From positions 248,001-312,000 of the forward strand of contig MPNN01000002.1 of assembly GCA_002239045.1 (NCBI GenBank): a stretch of 64,000 nucleotides of DNA, written 5' to 3'. The notes beneath the pieces are model-generated. The model was not told the DNA's origin, ran no database searches, and saw nothing but the letters and a program-made list of their open reading frames with translations. This document shows, piece by piece, positions 61,486-64,000 of this stretch. Position numbers and translations under genes: made by a program. Positions within the stretch are counted from its first letter, which is position 1. Every line of letters starts with the position of its first letter. Source of the stretch: SAR202 cluster bacterium bin127 (GTDB lineage Bacteria > Chloroflexota > Dehalococcoidia > Lucifugimonadales > Lucifugimonadaceae).

Positions 61486-63594
61486 CTAGCGCTGGACGAG
61501 TTTGATGTTCTCGAACTCGTTGGAGCCAGCGAATGCAGACGACGTACCGACCCACTCTGCGATGGCGTTGGGGTTGTAGACCGTCAACACCGGGACCTGG
61601 ACGGTGCCGGCGAAGATCATCTGGTCGTAAAGGTAGTCGACCAGTTCGGTGTTCAAGCGGATGCGCTCGACGGGGTCGCCTTCGATCGCCACGGCCTTAA
61701 AGGTGTCGGCGATCGCGGGGATCTCGATACCACAACCGAAGCCGCCGCGAGTAAAGCTGGTCTCGGTGAGACCGTGCGGCCAGTCGAACGGAATGGCGGT
61801 GGAACCTTCGTCACAGTCACCCGCGTACGGGATCGTGTTGGTGCGGCCAACCAAGCTCGGGCGGATGATGGAATACGCAGACTTGAAGACCTGCAGATCC
61901 ATCTCGGGCCAGAGTTCTTTCCACATTCCGGCGATGGCATCGTTCAATTCAGCGTTAGTACCGCTGGAGCCGCCGAGTTCGCCACCAGTCCAGATGCCAA
62001 TCGGGAACCTGGCGGTGGGCCATGCGGTGTTGGCCATATGCTCTAGAGCCTCATCCGGGTTGTACGGGATCAACCACTCGTCTTTGAAGTAGCTAGCGGT
62101 CGTGTCGACGTACTCGATCGAGCCGACGGTTCCAAAGCCGTCGAGAATCGTCTCGACGAGGAGTTCGCGGTCGATGGCCTTGGCCAACGCCCATCGGACA
62201 TCACGCGCTTCTTCCATGTCGCCTGGCTGCTTGCCAGGGATGTTGCATCCGACCCACGGGAGGTCGTGGACGCAGTAACCAGAACCTGTGCGGTTGAGGG
62301 GCTCGCCGGTGCGGGCGTGGTTCTCTTCCCAGTAGTTACCGGAGAAGATTACTTGGTGCACACGACCGGAGCGAGTGATGCTCTCAGCCTTGAATCCGCT
62401 CTCCACCAACGGGCGAATGTCCTTTAGTGGGACGGCGTCGGCGATGTCAACATCGCCGGTGCGGAGGAACGCTACACGGGTTGAAGGTTCGGGGACTTCG
62501 GTGAAACGGAGTGTCTGAATCTCGGGATTAGCGAACCAGTGGTCGTAATCGACGGATGCGAGGACCGCTCGGTCATCCTGGACCCACTCGACGACTTCGA
62601 AGGGGCCGGTGGAGACGATGTTCTCACGTAGCCAATCGACGCCGTTCTGGTCGTGGGCGGCCTTTGAGAAGAAAGCGGTTCCCTGCGCCTGTTCATTCAA
62701 GAAGTTACCGTTCCAGCGGGGATCGAAACCACCCTCAGTGAAGTTGAACTGCACGGTGTAGTCGTCGACCTTGACAGTCTCGTCGAAGATGGCGGCAAAA
62801 TCGCCGGCCTGACCGTGGATGCTGGTCGGGTTGGTGTTTGCGTTGGAGTCGTTCATCGTGAAGACAACATCGTCGGCAGTGAAGCCGCCGAAGCCGTCGT
62901 GGAAGACGACATCCTCGCGGAGGTTGATGGTGGCCATGGAGAGGTCAGAAGCTAGTTCCCAATCGAGGGCTAGCTTGCCGACGGTTCGGCCGTCGTCATC
63001 AACTGCGAATAGTCCTTCACCAACACCCCAGTACTGCATAGCTTCGACTGGCGCTTGAGCGCTGCCGAGGCCAACGCCTGGTGCGATGTTGAAGACTGCA
63101 ACACGGATCTCTCCGTAATCGTGGTTTGGCTGCGGTGCGGGTTCGATTGCGACGATCGGCAACGGAGTTGCGGTCGGGATCGGGGTGGCGGTCGCGATCT
63201 CGACGACGGTTCGGGTCACTTCGACCTGTACCTCGCGGACCACTTCCTTTTCGACTTCGACCGGAACTTCAACCTCGACTTCGCGGATGACTTCCCGTTC
63301 GACTTCGACCGGAACTTCAACCTCGACCTCGCGAATGACTTCCTTTTCGACTTCGACGGGAACTTCAACCGCTACTTCGCGGATGACTTCCTTTTCGACC
63401 TCGATTTCGACCGGAACTTCGACTTCGACCTCTCGAACGACTTCCCTTTCGACTTCCACGGGAACTTCAACCTGAACCGTCCGAACCACTTCACGTTCTA
63501 CAGTGACCTCGACGATTTTTTCCGTGGTACATGCGAACGCGGCGATTGCGACGAATCCGGCCAAAGCCGCGAGTGCAAATCTCTTTGAGACCAT
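61486..63594 (-). CDS. ABC transporter solute-binding lipoprotein, family 5
   Basis: This 702-residue protein has a signal peptide and lipobox (IAAFAC, Cys22). A stalk of about 105 residues made of repeats such as EVPVEVEKEVIREVE (period near 14) follows, then a Pro/Thr linker (PIPTATPLP) and the SBP_bac_5 domain of about 560 residues (GKLALDWELASDLSMATINLREDV, VSTGPFEVVEWVQDDRAVL). AGGAGGGACC directly precedes the ATG at 63594; the longer frame to 63744 is rejected. The stalk is longer than in the plus-strand copy. The ligand is unknown. Confidence 0.94.
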   Translation of the reverse strand: MVSKRFALAALAGFVAIAAFACTTEKIVEVTVEREVVRTVQVEVPVEVEREVVREVEVEVPVEIEVEKEVIREVAVEVPVEVEKEVIREVEVEVPVEVEREVIREVEVEVPVEVEKEVVREVQVEVTRTVVEIATATPIPTATPLPIVAIEPAPQPNHDYGEIRVAVFNIAPGVGLGSAQAPVEAMQYWGVGEGLFAVDDDGRTVGKLALDWELASDLSMATINLREDVVFHDGFGGFTADDVVFTMNDSNANTNPTSIHGQAGDFAAIFDETVKVDDYTVQFNFTEGGFDPRWNGNFLNEQAQGTAFFSKAAHDQNGVDWLRENIVSTGPFEVVEWVQDDRAVLASVDYDHWFANPEIQTLRFTEVPEPSTRVAFLRTGDVDIADAVPLKDIRPLVESGFKAESITRSGRVHQVIFSGNYWEENHARTGEPLNRTGSGYCVHDLPWVGCNIPGKQPGDMEEARDVRWALAKAIDRELLVETILDGFGTVGSIEYVDTTASYFKDEWLIPYNPDEALEHMANTAWPTARFPIGIWTGGELGGSSGTNAELNDAIAGMWKELWPEMDLQVFKSAYSIIRPSLVGRTNTIPYAGDCDEGSTAIPFDWPHGLTETSFTRGGFGCGIEIPAIADTFKAVAIEGDPVERIRLNTELVDYLYDQMIFAGTVQVPVLTVYNPNAIAEWVGTSSAFAGSNEFENIKLVQR

Positions 63595-63842
63595 GGTCCC
63601 TCCTACTGTGCGTTTTCGTAATTCGCAACCTTTTATTGTATTTCTCGACTCATCAGCGAGATCGAATCGCAGCGCGGCTACGCTTTGTGGCGGGATGCGT
63701 TGAAAATACGAATCTTGGTTCGTGTATCGTCGGTGCGTGGGCATTCAACGAACGAATCGGTTCAATGTGTAGCACCGGACGCGTTCGCCGGCACGCCTAT
63801 CGATGGACGCAAAATCGCAAAATCGTGTCGAATCGGCGTGAT

Positions 63843-64000
63843 CTACCGTGGTTTTACGACTACGTGGCGTTCCGTGCCTTGTCCTTCGCTCTCGGTTACC
63901 ACTTGCTGGTTGTCCGACAATGCGATATGGACGATGCGCCGCTCTTCCGGAGTCATTGGGTCGAGCGATTTCGCTCTTCCGCGCGATGCAGAACGAGCAG
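63843..64000 (-). CDS. jag: 3' end of Jag/KhpB RNA-binding protein (partial)
   Basis: The minus strand from the window edge to the TAG at 63843-63845 encodes about 51 residues, including SLDPMTPEERRIVHIALSDN and VVTESEGQGTERHVVV, which matches the C-terminal R3H domain of Jag/KhpB, a membrane-associated RNA-binding protein of cell-wall and division control. The KH and Jag-N parts lie beyond the window. Jag is usually next to rpmH-rnpA-yidC, so those genes are expected just outside; this is inference. Confidence 0.85.
   Translation of the reverse strand, partial: ARSASRGRAKSLDPMTPEERRIVHIALSDNQQVVTESEGQGTERHVVVKPR

Noticed and set aside
63055-63588. Plus-strand Asp/Phe-rich 177-residue frame and a Thr/Ser-rich one at 63185-63475
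   Set aside because: Both are antisense to the repetitive stalk of the binding lipoprotein; the compositional bias produces open shadow frames.
1-64000. CRISPR array
   Set aside because: No regularly spaced 25-40 base repeats were seen; the dense repeats at 63200-63500 and 38800-39030 encode Glu/Val stalks in frame.

Overview
The window looks like a chromosomal segment of an uncultivated Chloroflexota bacterium, most likely Dehalococcoidia / SAR202-like and possibly host-associated. No marker gene was compared, so this is inference from gene content. The supporting signs are two family-5 solute-binding lipoproteins with long Glu/Val-rich stalks, several HpcH/HpaI aldolases and a Gfo/Idh/MocA dehydrogenase, LRR surface proteins, moderately high GC with frequent GTG/TTG starts, and short palindromic repeats that have entered coding sequences.

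Layout. 1-2.1 kb: dehydrogenase and aldolase pair. 2.2-4.4 kb: secreted plant-type LRR protein with an LPDTG sorting-like tail. 4.7-7.3 kb: M1 aminopeptidase. 7.3-10.9 kb: possible defence patch (TIR-like protein, small membrane protein, HTH-P-loop GTPase-like fusion). 11-13.2 kb: MscS channel and mannonate dehydratase. 13.6-15.2 kb: secreted repeat protein and a broken Fic gene. 15.4-22.4 kb: one minus-strand operon with citrate synthase, a MidA/NDUFAF7-like methyltransferase and the glycine cleavage genes gcvT-H-PA-PB. 22.7-31.2 kb: lipid/sterol-type cluster with a COG2907-like flavoprotein, Rieske oxygenase, MMPL/RND transporter, sterol 24-C-methyltransferase homologue and a GPP34-cytochrome P450 fusion. 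31.5-33.2 kb: amidohydrolase and aldolase pair. 33.2-38.3 kb: thrS, a secreted esterase with a decayed relative behind it, tRNA-Val, an NYN-domain gene, tRNA-Arg and tRNA-Leu. 38.7-43.6 kb: oligopeptide/nickel-type ABC importer without ATPases, then a PfkB kinase. 43.7-45.6 kb: DUF4389 membrane protein, CinA C-terminal amidase, YdeI-like protein. 45.6-51.7 kb: three-gene NHLP-type peptide exporter. 52.2-58.5 kb: divergent signalling operon (DUF502 protein, STAS protein, receiver-PP2C phosphatase, RsbW-like kinase, ligand-binding lipoprotein, histidine kinase). 58.7-59.2 kb: broken LRR gene. 59.5-63.6 kb: second ABC importer without ATPases. The right edge holds the 3' end of jag/khpB, which is not a complete ORF here.

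How the parts may work together. The strongest candidates for an undescribed system are (i) the 22.7-31.2 kb cluster, whose methyltransferase carries eukaryote-like SMT motifs at both ends and is surrounded by oxidative enzymes and an RND transporter, suggesting side-chain methylation and oxidation of a sterol or sterol-like lipid; and (ii) the 45-58.5 kb block, where a C39-peptidase/NHLP exporter lies head to head with a periplasmic sensor plus Rsb-type partner-switching module, suggesting ligand-controlled peptide export. No precursor peptide for the exporter was found. Several genes (gcvPB, gcvPA, pfkB, thrS, the LRR gene end) contain pieces of dispersed palindromic repeats.
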